DNA of 64,000 nt from Serilophus lunatus (lineage: Eukaryota; Chordata; Aves; Passeriformes; Eurylaimidae): the NCBI GenBank assembly GCA_013399895.1, contig VXBA01001777.1, positions 403,983 to 467,982 on the forward strand, in the 5' to 3' direction. Within the stretch, counting starts at the first letter, position 1. Each line of letters begins with the position of its first letter. Below, one piece after another: positions 63,256-64,000 of this stretch. The translations under genes and the position numbers were made by a program. The notes under the pieces were generated by a model. That model saw only the letters and a list, made by a program, of their open reading frames with translations, did not search any database and was not told the origin of the DNA.

Positions 63256-64000
63256 TGCACTCAGAGCACATTTCAGTCATTTTAGGGAATTTTAGGCAAG
63301 TTTCTCCAGGATTTATGTGTGAACCAGCTCCAAAGTGTGCCAAAACCAGAAAGACTCATCTAAATCTCAAGATGAGTTAGGCCCTTGAGCAAAATGCTGT
63401 GTGAAATTCAGTAGGTAGATATTTGCCTTAAAAATGCAAGGAAATGCTGCTCCAGTTATCTAGATGCAAATTCAAATGTCTGATTTTCAGTAAGTGTAAA
63501 ATCAGACCCACAAGTACGAGAAATTTTCTAAAAGTAGGAGGTACGAAACTAAGATGAAGTATGAAATAATATTTTAATACTTGAAGAAAAGGCCATTTTA
63601 AACAAGTAGTATTAATCTGTAATACTTATACTCAATTGAAAAAGTGAGTTTATCTTAGCTGGATAAAGCTCTGTTGAAGGTTTTTGTATGATCTCCTCCG
63701 GGGATGTGAATTTTTCCATAACAGAGGTGTTGGCCATTTCTGGGAAGCTCTTGCTGTGAGTCAGGCATGTACTACTTTTCCATTTTCTCAGAAGAACTCT
63801 TTAAATACACTTGAGGCAATGGAAAGCCATCTGGAGGCAGAGGTTGAAAGATGGGTCATGACTGATTCAGTCAGTCAGTGGTGCAGAACTCTGGAGATAG
63901 GATGGGAAATGGACTATTCAATATAACAGCAAGATTTTTGTCAGAATTAATCCATTTCTTCTTTATTTTTAATCTTCAGTGATTTTTATGTGACATATTT

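Larger units (their letters stand above)
55560..64000. other. Gene-free unique DNA to the window end
   Basis: No gene is supported. Frames reach 117 codons (58146-58499, minus) and none resembles a known protein. It holds a TTTA repeat, a TAAT-rich block at 56.2 kb, an AT-rich stretch around 61.0-61.1 kb, short A runs and another AT-rich candidate block at 62.46-62.68 kb, listed separately. There are no RNA genes and no CpG-rich patch. Confidence 0.55.

Noticed and set aside
1..64000. CRISPR arrays, prokaryotic operons, toxin-antitoxin or phage modules
   Set aside because: No regularly spaced repeats, no ribosome-binding-site-led gene clusters and no long coding density; the repeat content is vertebrate (avian).

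Overview
This window looks like a piece of a bird nuclear genome. The evidence is the repeat content: several 3'-terminal fragments of CR1 (chicken repeat 1) non-LTR retrotransposons, recognisable by the ATTCTATGAT-type terminal motif and by relics of the CR1 ORF2 C-terminus, plus one solo LTR of a type I recognise from avian endogenous retroviruses. I see no mammalian L1 or Alu-like sequence and nothing bacterial. Outside the first 300 bases the base composition is AT-leaning and CpG-poor. The species cannot be read from the sequence.

I find no convincing protein-coding gene or exon, no tRNA, rRNA or CRISPR array, and no prokaryotic-type system. All open frames are short (longest intact frames outside repeats about 200 codons) and none resembles a protein family, except the decayed CR1 reverse-transcriptase tails. 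The window is best read as intergenic or deep-intronic DNA; which of the two cannot be decided here.

Layout. 1-310: GC-rich, CpG-dense block cut by the left edge, probably the edge of a CpG island or promoter of a gene lying mostly to the left, with an octamer ATGCAAAT just outside it. 321-22.4 kb: mostly unique DNA with a small hairpin repeat (9.66 kb), a local cluster of three CACGTG E-boxes (14.15-14.22 kb) and a doubtful old CR1 relic (17.4 kb). 22.4-23.7 kb: an ancient MIR-like repeat followed by the clearest element of the window, an 881-bp solo LTR (22775-23655) flanked by a perfect 5-bp target duplication GAGGT. 23.7-29.6 kb: unique DNA with a TA microsatellite and a homeodomain-motif-rich block near 25.1 kb. 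29.6-45.5 kb: six CR1 3' fragments in both orientations separated by unique DNA. 45.5-64 kb: unique DNA with an A/C-only tract (47.2 kb), an ancient repeat tail (47.7 kb), a diverged older CR1 (55.3 kb) and several AT-rich, TAAT-motif-dense blocks that could be conserved regulatory elements.

Nothing here amounts to a new biological system. The points most worth checking are the CpG-island edge, the solo LTR with its intact target duplication, the E-box triplet and the candidate conserved non-coding blocks.
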